From Thermohalobaculum sp038524325 (GTDB lineage: Bacteria; Pseudomonadota; Alphaproteobacteria; Rhodobacterales; Rhodobacteraceae), in NCBI GenBank assembly GCA_038524325.1, contig JBCBIS010000002.1:1-64000 (forward strand): a stretch of 64,000 nt of DNA. Reading direction: 5' to 3'. The position numbers and the translations under genes are program-made. The notes under the pieces are model-generated. The model searched no databases. It worked only from the letters and a program-made list of their open reading frames with translations, and was not told the DNA's origin. Below are positions 1 through 9,959 of this stretch, one piece after another. Position 1 is the first letter of the stretch, and every line of letters begins with the position of its first letter.

Positions 1-203
1 GCCAGCAAGCGTTCGAGATTGGGCGCGCTGGTCTGACCCCGCTCGATCTGCACGAGATGGGCCGTGCCATCGCCCGATGACACTTGCACGAGGCAGAGCC
101 GGTCGCGATGCGGCACCAGTCCCATAGTTTCCGTATCAATTGCCAAGGATGCTCCCAGATCGAGACCTTCTGGGAGATCCTGTTTGTGCAGAGTTATGGA
201 CAT
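1..203 (-). CDS. rnd: Ribonuclease D-like 3'-5' exonuclease (N-terminal part, runs off the window)
   Basis: Only the first 67 or so codons are inside the window; the gene continues past base 1. The minus-strand ATG at 201-203 opens a frame beginning MSITLHKQDLP. It soon gives AIDTETMGL, the Exo I motif (DxE) of the DEDD exonuclease superfamily, followed by HRDRLCLVQVSSGDG, which is characteristic of the RNase D branch. The family removes 3' extensions from tRNA precursors and other structured RNAs in the cytoplasm. The Exo II and III motifs cannot be checked, so a short single-domain RNase D (common in Rhodobacteraceae) cannot be told from a full-length one. The gene is followed by a 91-base gap without features, then the M20 peptidase on the same strand. 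Confidence 0.8.
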   Translation of the reverse strand, partial: MSITLHKQDLPEGLDLGASLAIDTETMGLVPHRDRLCLVQVSSGDGTAHLVQIERGQTSAPNLERLL

Positions 204-294
204 TGCGCCCCTGTCTGGTCCGCTTTCGATCGGCAGCGTGACCTGTGATCCGTTCCCCAACCCTTGCGCTGTCTAAAAGAGTGTCTGTGACAAC

Positions 295-1710
295 TCAAGC
301 CGGTCGGGCCGCCGCTCCTGTCTTCCGCGGCTGGAAGGCCGCCGTGCCAAGATCCCAATAGAGGCCGGCCATGATCGCCAGGGCATCCTCGCTGAGCGAG
401 AGAAGGATATGCTCGTCAGGCGCGTGCTGGGCGCATCCCGAATAGGAATGCGGTACCCAGATCGCCGGCAGGCCCAGGAGATCGGTGAAGAGATCATTGC
501 AGATCGAGCCACCCATCTGCGGGATGACGGCGGGCGCGGCGCCGCAAGTCTCGGTGATCGAGGCGAGGATGCGCGCGACCCAGGGGTGGTCGGGCTCGGT
601 CCGCGAAGCCGCGAAGCCGCCGACCAAGTCCCCGCTGATCGTCACCCGGTTGAAACCGCGCGCATCGAGATGGCGCCGCAAGGCGGGCAGGATCTCGGCC
701 ATCTCGGTCCCGGCCACGAAACGAAGCTGGCAATGGGCCGAGGCCCTGGGCTGGATCGCATTGACCGGTGCGGCGATATCGCCCGAGGACAGCGCCAGAA
801 CGGCGAAGGAATTGGCGCCATAGACCCGTTCGGCCGTGGTCAGGCCGGGCGTTCCCCATTCCGGGTCCAGCTCCGGTCCATCGGTGCCAGCGTCGAGCGT
901 AAGCCCGGCCAGAGCCTGTTTGACGGCGGGCGTCATCGCGGGCGCTGACCAGCCCTCGACCAGCAACGCGCCATCCTTGGTGGAGAGGCTTGCGATCGCA
1001 TGTGAGAGGATCATGGCGGGATCGGCGAGCGCACCGCCCCAATTTCCGGAATGGTGGGCCCCCGCGCGGAGGTCGCAAGACAGGTCGAAATTCAGCGCAC
1101 CCCTGGCCCCGAGAGAGACGGTCGGTCGTTCCGGGCGGACCCTGGGGCCATCGGAGGCCAGAAAGAGATCGGCGGCGAACGCATTGAGATTGTCGGCGAT
1201 GATCTTTCTCAAGCCGGGGCTGCCCGTCTCCTCGGCCATTTCCAGAATGAGTTTTGCGTTGAACCCCAGCTTGCCGCGAATGTTCAGCACCGCCTCGAGG
1301 GCGGCAATGTTGATCGTGTGCTGAGCCTTGTTGTCCGCAGTGCCGCGCCCGAAGATCTTGTCGCCCTCGCGCGCGGTCTGCCATGGGCCATTGCCGCGCC
1401 GCCAATCCGCATCTTGGCCGCGGACCACATCGCCATGGCCATAGCCGAGCACCGTGAGCGGCGCGCCTTCGTCACGGGTGGCGAGCAGAACCGGGCCGAC
1501 GCCTGGGACCGGGTTGTCGAACAGACGCGTTGCAAACCCCATACGCGACAGGGTGGGGATCATCTCGGCCTCGAGATACTGCCTGGTGTGTGGCAGACCG
1601 TCCGGCGTCTGGCTCTCGGTCCGATAGGCGACGCGCCGTGCGAGATCCGCCTCGAACTGCCCCGATGTCAGATAGGAGCGGGCTGCGGCGATGGCGCTCT
1701 CTCTCGTCAC
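295..1710 (-). CDS. M20 family metallopeptidase
   Basis: A 471-residue cytoplasmic-type zinc exopeptidase of the M20 family (the ArgE/DapE/carnosinase-like dipeptidase group). Visible metal-site motifs are GYGHGDVV (first His and Asp), GRGTADNKAQ (bridging Asp) and EMAEETGSPGL (Glu-Glu pair). A lid/dimerisation region follows, with the late His in WVPHSY. The frame is open much further upstream, but that extension lies over the opposite-strand response-regulator gene. I chose the GTG at 1708-1710 because AGAGGAGA sits about 6 bases in front of it. It is transcribed divergently from the response regulator, with 168 bases between them. The substrate (a dipeptide or an N-acyl amino acid) cannot be read from the sequence. 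Confidence 0.85.
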   Translation of the reverse strand: MTRESAIAAARSYLTSGQFEADLARRVAYRTESQTPDGLPHTRQYLEAEMIPTLSRMGFATRLFDNPVPGVGPVLLATRDEGAPLTVLGYGHGDVVRGQDADWRRGNGPWQTAREGDKIFGRGTADNKAQHTINIAALEAVLNIRGKLGFNAKLILEMAEETGSPGLRKIIADNLNAFAADLFLASDGPRVRPERPTVSLGARGALNFDLSCDLRAGAHHSGNWGGALADPAMILSHAIASLSTKDGALLVEGWSAPAMTPAVKQALAGLTLDAGTDGPELDPEWGTPGLTTAERVYGANSFAVLALSSGDIAAPVNAIQPRASAHCQLRFVAGTEMAEILPALRRHLDARGFNRVTISGDLVGGFAASRTEPDHPWVARILASITETCGAAPAVIPQMGGSICNDLFTDLLGLPAIWVPHSYSGCAQHAPDEHILLSLSEDALAIMAGLYWDLGTAAFQPRKTGAAARPA

Positions 1711-1878
1711 GCGGTCTCCTCTGGGCCTGCCGCGCCGCGCTGTTCGGGCATGGCGAGTTAATCCGGCAGTCATTTCCAACCGGTATCCACGGTGTTGGCA
1801 AGTCGCTTCACTCGTGCTGGCAGGGCTGAATGCGACACTCGATGCATTCTGTGCCGGCAAAAATGTGAGAACGGATCC

Positions 1879-2265
1879 ATGGCAAACATAGTCGTCGTCG
1901 AAGATGAAAAAGATCTGCGTGAGTTGATCGTCGAAGAACTGGTCGATCAAGGCCATGACGTGCACGAGGCGTCGAACGGCGCCGAGGGCCTGGCCCTGAT
2001 CGCGCGCATCTCGCCCGATATCGTATTGGCCGATATCAACATGCCCCGGATGAACGGCTATGAGATGCGGTCGCAATTGGTGTCCAACCATCCCGAACTG
2101 GCCAAGCGCCCGTTCATCTTCGTTTCGGCTTATTCCGAGAAGTCAGATATCGCTGATGGGATGATCCTTGGTGCCAGTCACTACATCACGAAACCCATCG
2201 ACTTCGACGCTTTGAGCGGATGGGTGAAGAGCCTGACCCAGGCAAATCAAGTACATCCGAGATAA
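1879..2265 (+). CDS. Single-domain response regulator (CheY-like receiver)
   Basis: A 128-residue protein made only of a receiver domain. The acidic pocket is E8-D9 (VVVEDEKD), the phosphoacceptor is D52 in VLADINMPRMNG, the switch Ser is in FIFVSAYS and the conserved Lys is in YITKPID. There is no output domain, so it probably acts by protein-protein contact, as CheY- or DivK-type regulators do. The ATG at 1879 leaves no N-terminal tail ahead of the receiver; an upstream in-frame start would add 29 unconvincing residues. The next gene is a chemoreceptor on the same strand, so the two may form a small signalling pair, but no cheA, cheW or flagellar gene is in the window. Its partner kinase is unknown. 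Confidence 0.88.
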   Translation: MANIVVVEDEKDLRELIVEELVDQGHDVHEASNGAEGLALIARISPDIVLADINMPRMNGYEMRSQLVSNHPELAKRPFIFVSAYSEKSDIADGMILGASHYITKPIDFDALSGWVKSLTQANQVHPR

Positions 2266-2378
2266 TTTTTAATTGTCGCGCGGATTGTTCGTGTTCGAGA
2301 CCGTTGTCTTGGTTGCGAATTATTTACCGGTATTCAGCAGGGTCGCAGTAACGCGTGCGTCATGAGGAGCGTGAGTCC

Positions 2379-5179
2379 ATGGTCAAGGGTCTTTTCCGGT
2401 TCCGGATGAATATCAAGCAAAAGGCCACCGCCTTGGTGGCGGGCCTGGCGTTGCTTGCCTGTGCCGTTCTCGGCGTCTCTTCGGCGTATATGGCGCGCGA
2501 GGGGACGATGGCGCTCCAGACCAAGAGCCTGAGCGCGTTGCGCGACGCCCGGAAGGATGAACTCCACCACTATTTCGAGACCATCGATCAGGACATCACG
2601 CTCTGGGCGCAGAGCCCGATTACGATCGATGCGATCCGCGATTTCGGGGCGGCCTGGGGGGAAATCGGCGGCAATCCGCAGCAGACCCTTCAGCAAGTAT
2701 ATATCCAAGACAACCCGCATCCCGCAGGCCAGAAGGACAATATGACCGAGTCCTCCTCCGCCCCGGAAGCCTACGGGAAAGCGCATGTCAAATACCACCC
2801 GAAACTAAAGCTCCTCAAAGATCAGCGCGGCTATTACGATATCTTTCTGTTCGACACCGCAGGCAATCTTGTCTACTCGGTCTATAAAGAAGCGGATTTC
2901 GCCACGAATTTCGTCAACGGCACCTATTCGAGCAGCGGCCTGGGCGAGGTGTTCCGCGCAGCGCAAAGCGGCAGTATCGGCTTTACCGACTTTGCCCCCT
3001 ATGCGCCGAGCAATGGTGCTGCGGCTTCGTTCATCTCGCGTCAAGTGCTCGATGCCAACGGACAGCAGATCGGCGTGATCGCGTTCCAGATGCCGATCGA
3101 CCGTATGGACGCCATATTGAACGAGTCGAGATCGCTCGGCGAAGGCGGCGGGCTGACCATGGTCGGTGTCGACAACCTGATGCGGCACAACAGCGTTAAA
3201 TATGGCGAGGGCAGCATCCTGACCACGCGGGTCGAGAATGAAGCGATCTCGAAGGCCATCGCCGGCGAAAAAGGTGTGATCCAGACGATCGATGCTTTGG
3301 GGGCGCCTGTGCTTGCCGCCTATGCCCATCTGGATTTCCACGGTGTCAGATGGGCCTTCATGGCAGAGCAGACGCTCAGCTACGTTCTCCGCCCGGTGAA
3401 AGATCTGCAGCGCACGATGGCGCTGACGACCGGGCTTCTGATGATCGGGGTCCTGCTGGTCGCATGGCTGATCTCTCGCGGTGCGGTGCGTCCGATCATC
3501 GGCATCCAGGAAGCGGTCCACCGTCTCTCGGAAGGTCAGGATGTGGAAGTCCCCGGGCGGGGCCGCCATGATGAGATCGGGGAACTCGCCCGCTCGATGG
3601 AGCATGTCTACCTCAAAGGACTGGAAGCCGCCCGTCTGCGCGCCGCGCTCGACGACTGTTCGACCCTGTCATCGTCGCCAACCGGCGCGACGAGATCGTG
3701 TTCTGCAACAACCGGATGCGGGAGTTCTTCGGCAGATACGCCAAGGAGATGAACACTCATGTGCAGGGGTTCGATCCGAAAGGCGTGATCGGTGCCAACC
3801 TTTCGCTGTTCCAGCCCGTCCTGGGCGAGGTGCTCGGATCGCTGAACGAGATTGCCGGAACGCGCGAGGCGCAGGTGTCCATCGGGCCGCGCATTCTGGA
3901 AATTGCGGTCACCCCGGTGCGCAACGAGGATGGCGAACGGATCGGGACGGTCTTTGAATGGGTGGACAAGACCGATGAACTTCGGGCGGGCAAAGAGATC
4001 GACGCGGTCGTTGCCGCCGCAGTGAATGGCGATTTCACCAAGCGTGCCGACCTCGCGACGGCGCCAACCGCCTTGGCCAATATGGGCGAGCAGATCAACA
4101 AGCTTGCCGACAGTGTCGAGCAGAGCGTGTCGGAAACCTCGCGCATCGTTCGAAGCCTCTCCGAAGGCGATCTGACCGAGCGGATGCAGGGCAATTTCCA
4201 TGGGGTCTTCGAGGAACTGTCGCAGAACGTGAATGCAATGGCCGAGCGGTTCTCGGACCTGATCGGCCAGATCGCCTCGATGTCGCAATCTGTGAGTGAT
4301 GGAACCGGTCAGATCCTCAGCGGCTCCGAGGATCTGGCATCGCGGGCCGAGCAACAGGCCTCCTCGCTGGAAGAAACCGCCGCAACGATGGAGGAGATGT
4401 CCGCTTCGATCAAATCCAACGCGGAAGGATCGACCCGTGCCAAAAGCCTGGCCTCGGAAGCGGCCACCCGTGCCGACAAGGGCGGACAGGTCGTGCGCGA
4501 TGCGGTCTCTTCGATGGGCGGGATCGAGGAAAGCTCGAAAAAGATTGCCGACATCATCAGCGTCATCGACGGCATCGCTTTCCAGACCAACCTGCTGGCG
4601 CTCAACGCGGCTGTGGAAGCCGCGCGGGCCGGGGACGCGGGTAAAGGGTTTGCCGTGGTCGCCTCGGAAGTCCGGGCGCTTGCACAGCGCTCGTCTGAAG
4701 CCTCCAACGATATCCGGCAGCTCATCGATGCCAGTGCCGTGCAGGTGGCCGATGGCGTGCGTCTGGTGACCGAGACCGGCGAGTTCCTCGAGAGCATCGT
4801 CACCTCGATCGACGAGGTCGACAAAGCAATCAAGAAGATCGCCGAGGCCAGCATCGAACAGGCCTCCGGCGCTCAGGAAATCTCGACAACCGTGAACCAC
4901 ATGGACCAGATGACCCAGGAGAACGCGTCCCTGGCCGACCGCAGCGCCGCCACATCGCGCTCGCTGGCATCAGGCGCGCAATCGCTGCAGCAACTGGTGG
5001 CCTTCTTCAAGATCAACGAAACGGGCCGCGAAGCAGCGCTCGACGCAGCTTGGCAAGACGCCGAGGCGGAAATCGCCGCCACGGCTATCGCTGCCACGGC
5101 GGCAGTCGAAGCCCCGGCAAAGCCTGTCCCCGCGGCATTCAAGGCCGCGTCGGGCGGTGAAAGCTGGACTGATTTCTAA
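2379..5179 (+). pseudogene. Methyl-accepting chemotaxis protein, interrupted by a -1 frameshift
   Basis: Two overlapping frames together make one chemoreceptor. The first part (ATG 2379, AGGAG 10 bases upstream) has a membrane segment near residues 14-36, a periplasmic Cache-like sensor containing DIFLFDTAGNLVYSV, a second membrane segment (ALTTGLLMIGVLLVAWLIS) and a HAMP domain. At about 3657-3661 the reading continues one base out of frame. It then encodes a PAS-like segment (FDPVIVANRRDEIVFCNN), linker helices and a complete MCP signalling hairpin with FQTNLLALNAAVEAARAG. Adding one base at GACTGTTCGAC would restore a 933-residue protein. The protein ends in ESWTDF, which resembles the WxxF tether that recruits CheR/CheB. 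Either the gene is newly broken, or the base is a sequencing error, or the shift is programmed; the clean downstream frame argues against old decay. Confidence 0.85.
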
Positions 5180-5197
5180 AGGGGCCCTGCCGCGATA

Positions 5198-5236
5198 GCC
5201 AGGTGATCTTGCGACAAACGTACAAGATCGCCTGGC
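5198..5236 (+). terminator. Stem-loop downstream of the chemoreceptor gene
   Basis: GCCAGGTGATCTTG (5198-5211) pairs with CAAGATCGCCTGGC (5223-5236), with one mismatched position and an 11-base loop. It begins 19 bases after the chemoreceptor stop codon. No T-run follows, so it is a plausible but not classical intrinsic terminator. The rest of the gap up to tRNA-Gly (5237-5444) shows nothing I can name. Confidence 0.5.
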
Positions 5237-5444
5237 GGGACGACCTCTCTCAGAGCTGAACGCCGATTGCAGTCTCCGCCCAGTGAATGGGTCCGCAGGA
5301 CCCAGGCTTGGCTTGTGAGCCGCCCCGAGATCGCCTGACGACCCTTCATCGAGACAGAGAGCACGCCACACCGCCTGCCCGCAACCGATGCGGATTTCGC
5401 GCTCCTTTGCTAGCCAGAAGCAGCACTCACCGGCCTTCGAGATT

Positions 5445-5518
<74 letters not shown>

Positions 5519-5712
5519 ATGCTTTATTTATCAACGAAATCAGAGAGTTGATTGCCTCAAAGCACGGCTGGGAGTGAGATACCACTCTGAAGCTTGTTTG
5601 GCAAACAGATTGGGTGCCGGTGCCCGCGACGGCGCATACCGCTGCGGATGGCCGCCCGCACACAGGACATCTGTTGGCCGACCGACGCCAGCCTCATAAA
5701 TGGACGCTGCGG

Positions 5713-5746
5713 AAAGGAGCCGCCTTCGCTCGAAGAGGGTCGCTCC
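5713..5746 (-). terminator. Candidate intrinsic terminator of the RTX gene
   Basis: On the minus strand, 7 bases after the RTX stop codon, GGAGCGACC (5738-5746) can pair imperfectly with GGCGGCTCC (5716-5724) across a 13-base loop, followed by TTT. The stem has two internal mismatches and the T-run is short, so this is tentative. Confidence 0.4.
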
Positions 5747-5752
5747 CTTGGA

Positions 5753-7735
5753 TCACAGGATGAAGTTGGCGTCGTCCAGCGTAACGCTTCCGGTAAGCTC
5801 GATCTGGAAATCGGCCCGTCTGTCGCCGTCGATATCCGCTTCGATCGCCGTCAGGTCGAGTTTTGCATTCGTATAGCTCCGCAATTCGGCGGAGACCCCC
5901 GAGAAGGCCGCACCCGCGATGAACTCGAACGCTTGGTTGCCGCCGCGCCCAAGATCGGCGTCTAGGCGGCTGAGCTCGATCCTCTCGCCGCGCGCCGCGT
6001 CGAAATCGGTGATGACATCGCGCGCCGCCCGGCCTGTGCCGCTGTCACCGGCGCGAAAATACACGAAGCGGTCGAAGCCATCTCCGCCACTGATGAAATC
6101 GGCTCCGGTATTGCCGTAGAGAACATCATTACCGTTCTCACCCAGCAGATTGTCATCGCCAGCGCGGCCATAGAGCCGGTCCGCGCCGCTGCCGCCGCTC
6201 AGGACATTGGTGCCACCATCTCCGCGCAGAATATCGTTGCTGAGCCCGCCGGTCAGATCCTCGATCCCCACAAAGGTGTCGCCGCTCGCCTCGCCGAGGC
6301 CCGAGGTCACGCCCTGCAGGTCGGCAGCAATGCGCTTCGCGGCGCTAGCATAGCTGGCGAGGTCTCGGCCTGCCCCCCCGAAATGGGCGTCCGAGCCGAC
6401 ACCGCCGATCAGGATATCCGCCCCCTCCTCACCGCGCAGCGTGTCATCGCCAGCACCGCCGATCAGGGTGTCGTCGCCCGCGCCGGCCAGGATCTCGTCA
6501 TCGCCGCCGAGCCCGTCAAAGCTCTCTCCCGCTTCAGTGCCAGAGACGATATCGGCCGCCTCGGAAAACGGAGAGAGGTTGAGGTCGAGCAGCCGGTCTT
6601 CGATCTTGGTGCCTTGATCAGGGTCGTCGAAAACGGACGTGCTGAGCAAGAGCCGATCGCCCAAGAGTTCGACAGACACCCCAATCTCGTTCTGCCCCTC
6701 GGTCTCGACCTGGGCCGTGTCGCCCAGCGCATCGCCAAACGGGTCGAAACGGCGCCAGACGACTTGTGCGCCGTCTAGCGGATCGCCTCCGGCGCCGGTC
6801 TCGCCGGCCAGGGTCCAGGCGATGACAAAGCTGCCATCCGGCAGAGCGAGGAGTTCGAAATTGTCGAAGACGGGGTGGTCCGGCGACAATTGGGTGAGGC
6901 CGAACAACCGCCCCTCGGGCCGGGCCGTCGTGCCGAAAGCGAAGAAGATCGAGTCGTTGTCCGGATTGCCACTGTTGGAGATTTGCGACCAGGCGACGAC
7001 AAACCGGTTGGTGCCGGGCAGCAGCGTCTGTTTGATGACCGTCAGGTCGTATTCGTTGACCGCTCCCTCCACCGTGCTGCGGGTTTGGGTCCGCCCGGTC
7101 TCGACCGTGCCATCGGTGGGGTCGAGGACCGTCGAGATCACGCCGGGCCGCATGGCGGTCTCGCCCGAGAAGCTGAGCAGGCGGCCATCCGGCAGCACGA
7201 GCCCGCTGCCCACGGGCAGGATGCTGTCGAGCCGGGCCTCTGGGGAGATTGATCCATCGAGCCCGAAGCTGCGCAGCTCGAGGAAGGTCTCGCTGCTCGG
7301 ATTGAACGGGTTCGAGAAATCCTCGATTGTCGATGACGTGGCGACCGTCACCGCGCCGTCCTCGCCGCGGAACACGCCCTGGATCGATGTGATCGGAGGC
7401 AGGCCGGTGCCATCGTCCTGCGGTCCGAGCGTCACCGGGTCGCCCGCCATCTCGCCCTCCGCGTCGAACGCTTGGAAGAGCGGACCGGTCGATCCAAACG
7501 AGGCGAGGACGCCAAAACCACCATCGCCGAAGGGCAGGACGAAGCTCGGCCCCGCGCCCGGTGGGACATCCTGGGTCGGAAACTGAAGCTCCGCGACCAC
7601 GCGCCCATCGGTATCGTCGATCAGCCGTTGAAAGAGCCTGCCATCGCCGGTGATCGTATCGATCCGGATAAAGTTCTGCAGCACGCGACCATTGGTCAGT
7701 TCAATGCTGTCCAGGAGCAAATCGAGATTCGCCAT
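5753..7735 (-). CDS. RTX-type calcium-binding secreted protein with an N-terminal repeat-like domain
   Basis: A 660-residue acidic protein without a Sec signal peptide. Roughly residues 1-400 look like a beta-rich, propeller-like domain with recurring phrases such as LPDGRLLSF, LPDGSFVIAWT and GDRLLLST; I cannot assign a function to it. From about 405 to 460 and again from 500 to 550 there are glycine/aspartate nonapeptides (GGAGDDTLIGG, GRAGDDNLLGENGNDVLYG), the calcium-binding beta-roll repeats of RTX proteins. The C-terminal 100 residues (DVITDFDAARGERIELSRLDAD) resemble the serralysin-type C-terminus that carries the type I secretion signal. Export by an ABC-type type I system is therefore expected, but no such exporter is in the window. 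It lies 34 bases downstream of the patatin gene on the same strand, so the two may be co-transcribed. Confidence 0.88.
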   Translation of the reverse strand: MANLDLLLDSIELTNGRVLQNFIRIDTITGDGRLFQRLIDDTDGRVVAELQFPTQDVPPGAGPSFVLPFGDGGFGVLASFGSTGPLFQAFDAEGEMAGDPVTLGPQDDGTGLPPITSIQGVFRGEDGAVTVATSSTIEDFSNPFNPSSETFLELRSFGLDGSISPEARLDSILPVGSGLVLPDGRLLSFSGETAMRPGVISTVLDPTDGTVETGRTQTRSTVEGAVNEYDLTVIKQTLLPGTNRFVVAWSQISNSGNPDNDSIFFAFGTTARPEGRLFGLTQLSPDHPVFDNFELLALPDGSFVIAWTLAGETGAGGDPLDGAQVVWRRFDPFGDALGDTAQVETEGQNEIGVSVELLGDRLLLSTSVFDDPDQGTKIEDRLLDLNLSPFSEAADIVSGTEAGESFDGLGGDDEILAGAGDDTLIGGAGDDTLRGEEGADILIGGVGSDAHFGGAGRDLASYASAAKRIAADLQGVTSGLGEASGDTFVGIEDLTGGLSNDILRGDGGTNVLSGGSGADRLYGRAGDDNLLGENGNDVLYGNTGADFISGGDGFDRFVYFRAGDSGTGRAARDVITDFDAARGERIELSRLDADLGRGGNQAFEFIAGAAFSGVSAELRSYTNAKLDLTAIEADIDGDRRADFQIELTGSVTLDDANFIL

Positions 7736-7769
7736 ACCACCACACCCACGCCTATCTTTCGAACCGCCG

Positions 7770-9959
7770 CTAGAACGTCACACCGAGATTGAGCGTCCCG
7801 GTGAACTGGCCTTGCTCGGCCGCTCCAAAGCCGAGGATTAACGGGCCGAACGGTGTTTGGACACCCGCGAAAAGCGATCCGGCCAGGAAACCGCCATCGA
7901 AGCCGATATCGCGCCAGTCCTCGAACGCCCCGCCGAACTCGACGCTGCCGCCGGCGAAAGCCTCCTTGCCGAACGGGCTCTCAAAGCCAAAGCGGCGGTA
8001 ATAGCGCAGCCCCGCAAGCGCGACGACATTGCCAACCAGCTCGCCTTCAGCAAAGCCAGAGAGGTCCTGAAAACCGCCGATAAAGCGCGGGTCGAAGCCT
8101 TCGGGGTCGAGCTCGCCTTCGGCACGGAAGAACCCTGACAGCGTGTTCTGCCCGAACGAGGTCGCGCCCAGGGCGTCGATCTCGACGCTGCCGGGGCGGT
8201 CCCTGTCGGCCAGGTCAAAGGTGTACAGCGTACCCAATTGAACACCCGAGCGTGGCAGGTCCGGGTCGTCGAGCGTGTCATAATCGATCCCAAACGACAG
8301 CGGCACCTGATCCTCGACGAACCGCCCGGCTCCGAAGGCCCCCACAAAACCCGACTGGATATCGACCGTCTGATGGATGAAACCGAGACCGGCGCCGATG
8401 CGGCCCCAATCGCCCGGTGTCCAGAAGAGCTCGGCTTCGACGATCGCCTGATCGACGGTGATCTCGGACAACGGGTTGTCGATGGCGGCAAACAGCGTGC
8501 CACTTTGATTCACATAGGTCGCGCTGGTGCGGATGTGGAAGTCCTGATCCAGATCCAAGGGCTGCTCGAAGGCGAAGCGCGCCGCATCGATGCGCCCGAA
8601 GGTAAAATCCACATCCACGCGCCCGCCGAGAGAATTGAGCTCGGCCAGCTCGCCGCCGACCGCAATTGTGAAATCTCCGTCGCTGCCGAATGTGTCTTCG
8701 AGCTCGAGACCAAAGCGCAGCCGGGCCGCCCCCTCATTGCGCCGGACCGCCCGGACGATCAGAAGATCCTCGGCTGCCGATGTCTGATGGCGGTAGACGA
8801 CATTCTCGAACAGATCGAGGCCGTAGACCCGGGTGATCGCCTCCTCGATCTCGTGCCCGGTGGCCGAGCCGCTGTCCGGCAGGCCGAGCCGCCGCCGGAT
8901 GATCTCGGGGTCGAGTACGCCGTCATACTCGACCACGATCCGGTCATAGGCCAGGGGCGCATTCCGGACATCGCCCACATCCGGCCGTGGCGCCGGCGCG
9001 ATGCGATCTGCGGCGAGCGCCCGGAGACGCGGGGCCACGGCCAGGACCGTCTCAGCCCCTTCGATGATGGTTGCCGGCGCATCGGCAAAATCCAGCATGC
9101 CGACCGCGCCGACATCCGGGACCAGCAAAACGTCCTGCGGGCCCAGGGTCGCGACCAGGTCCCGTGTTCGCGCATGGATAAAGATCGACAGCGTCTGGGC
9201 GAGAGACGCACTGAACGAGCCGAGTTCCTCCGCCTGCTTTTCTGCGGGTGGGATCGAGGAGACGATGACGATATCCGCTCCCATGGCCCGGGCGACATCA
9301 ATGGGCAGATTGTTCGAGACACCGCCATCGACCAGCAGCCGCCCGTCGATATTGACCGGCGGAAACAGGGCTGGGATCGACATCGACGCGCGGAGTGCTT
9401 CGACGAGCGGCCCCCGTTCCAGAACCACGGGCTGACCCGTCGTCAGATCGGTGGCCACGGCGCGGAACGGAATGGGCAGGTCGTCAAAGCTCTCGATCTG
9501 GTTCACGCGGGTGGTCAACTGCGCCAGGATCGCGGTCAGCTTTACCCCGTCGACCAGTCCGGCATCCAGTTGAACACCGCCGTCCCCGACGCCCAGGGGC
9601 AGGTCGGCCTGAACGCTCAGCGGCTCCAACCGGCTATCGCGCCGCAAGGGATGTTCCAGCCTGCGGTCCGAGGAATCATTCAGGATGCTGTCCCATTCGA
9701 TCTCCAACGCGACCCGTTCGAGATCATCCGGTGTATAGCCGGCGGCATAGAGCCCCCCGATGATCGAGCCCATGCTGGTCCCAGTGATGACATCCGGGCG
9801 AATGCCGAGCTTCTCAAGCTCGCGGATCACACCGACATGGGCAACGCCCGCGGCCCCGCCACCGCCCAGAACCAGCCCGATCCGCGGCTGCTCGGCAGAG
9901 GCTGGGGCGGTGGGGGCGAGCAAGAAAAAAATGATTGCAATCAGGTAGAAAGGTCTCAT
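7770..9959 (-). CDS. Patatin-like phospholipase fused to POTRA and outer-membrane barrel (PlpD-like, type Vd autotransporter architecture)
   Basis: A 729-residue protein with a Sec signal peptide (hydrophobic residues 4-18, likely cut after ASA at 20-22). The patatin domain spans about residues 26-230, with oxyanion-hole glycines GGGGAAG (32-38), the nucleophile Ser62 in GTSMG and the catalytic Asp211 in VDGG. A POTRA-like segment follows around 333-400 (RIVVEYDGVLDPEIIRRRLG). The remainder is a 16-strand-type Bac_surface_Ag/Omp85-family barrel ending in Phe (NLGVTF). This is the domain order of PlpD-type autotransporters, which place a lipase on or beyond the outer membrane. The Ser-Asp dyad is intact, so lipid hydrolase activity is expected; the substrate is unknown. 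The only nearby partner is the RTX protein downstream. Confidence 0.9.
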   Translation of the reverse strand: MRPFYLIAIIFFLLAPTAPASAEQPRIGLVLGGGGAAGVAHVGVIRELEKLGIRPDVITGTSMGSIIGGLYAAGYTPDDLERVALEIEWDSILNDSSDRRLEHPLRRDSRLEPLSVQADLPLGVGDGGVQLDAGLVDGVKLTAILAQLTTRVNQIESFDDLPIPFRAVATDLTTGQPVVLERGPLVEALRASMSIPALFPPVNIDGRLLVDGGVSNNLPIDVARAMGADIVIVSSIPPAEKQAEELGSFSASLAQTLSIFIHARTRDLVATLGPQDVLLVPDVGAVGMLDFADAPATIIEGAETVLAVAPRLRALAADRIAPAPRPDVGDVRNAPLAYDRIVVEYDGVLDPEIIRRRLGLPDSGSATGHEIEEAITRVYGLDLFENVVYRHQTSAAEDLLIVRAVRRNEGAARLRFGLELEDTFGSDGDFTIAVGGELAELNSLGGRVDVDFTFGRIDAARFAFEQPLDLDQDFHIRTSATYVNQSGTLFAAIDNPLSEITVDQAIVEAELFWTPGDWGRIGAGLGFIHQTVDIQSGFVGAFGAGRFVEDQVPLSFGIDYDTLDDPDLPRSGVQLGTLYTFDLADRDRPGSVEIDALGATSFGQNTLSGFFRAEGELDPEGFDPRFIGGFQDLSGFAEGELVGNVVALAGLRYYRRFGFESPFGKEAFAGGSVEFGGAFEDWRDIGFDGGFLAGSLFAGVQTPFGPLILGFGAAEQGQFTGTLNLGVTF

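Noticed and set aside
1711..2091. N-terminal extension of the M20 peptidase to 598 residues
   Set aside because: It overlaps the response-regulator gene on the other strand, and a GTG with a good ribosome binding site gives the family length.
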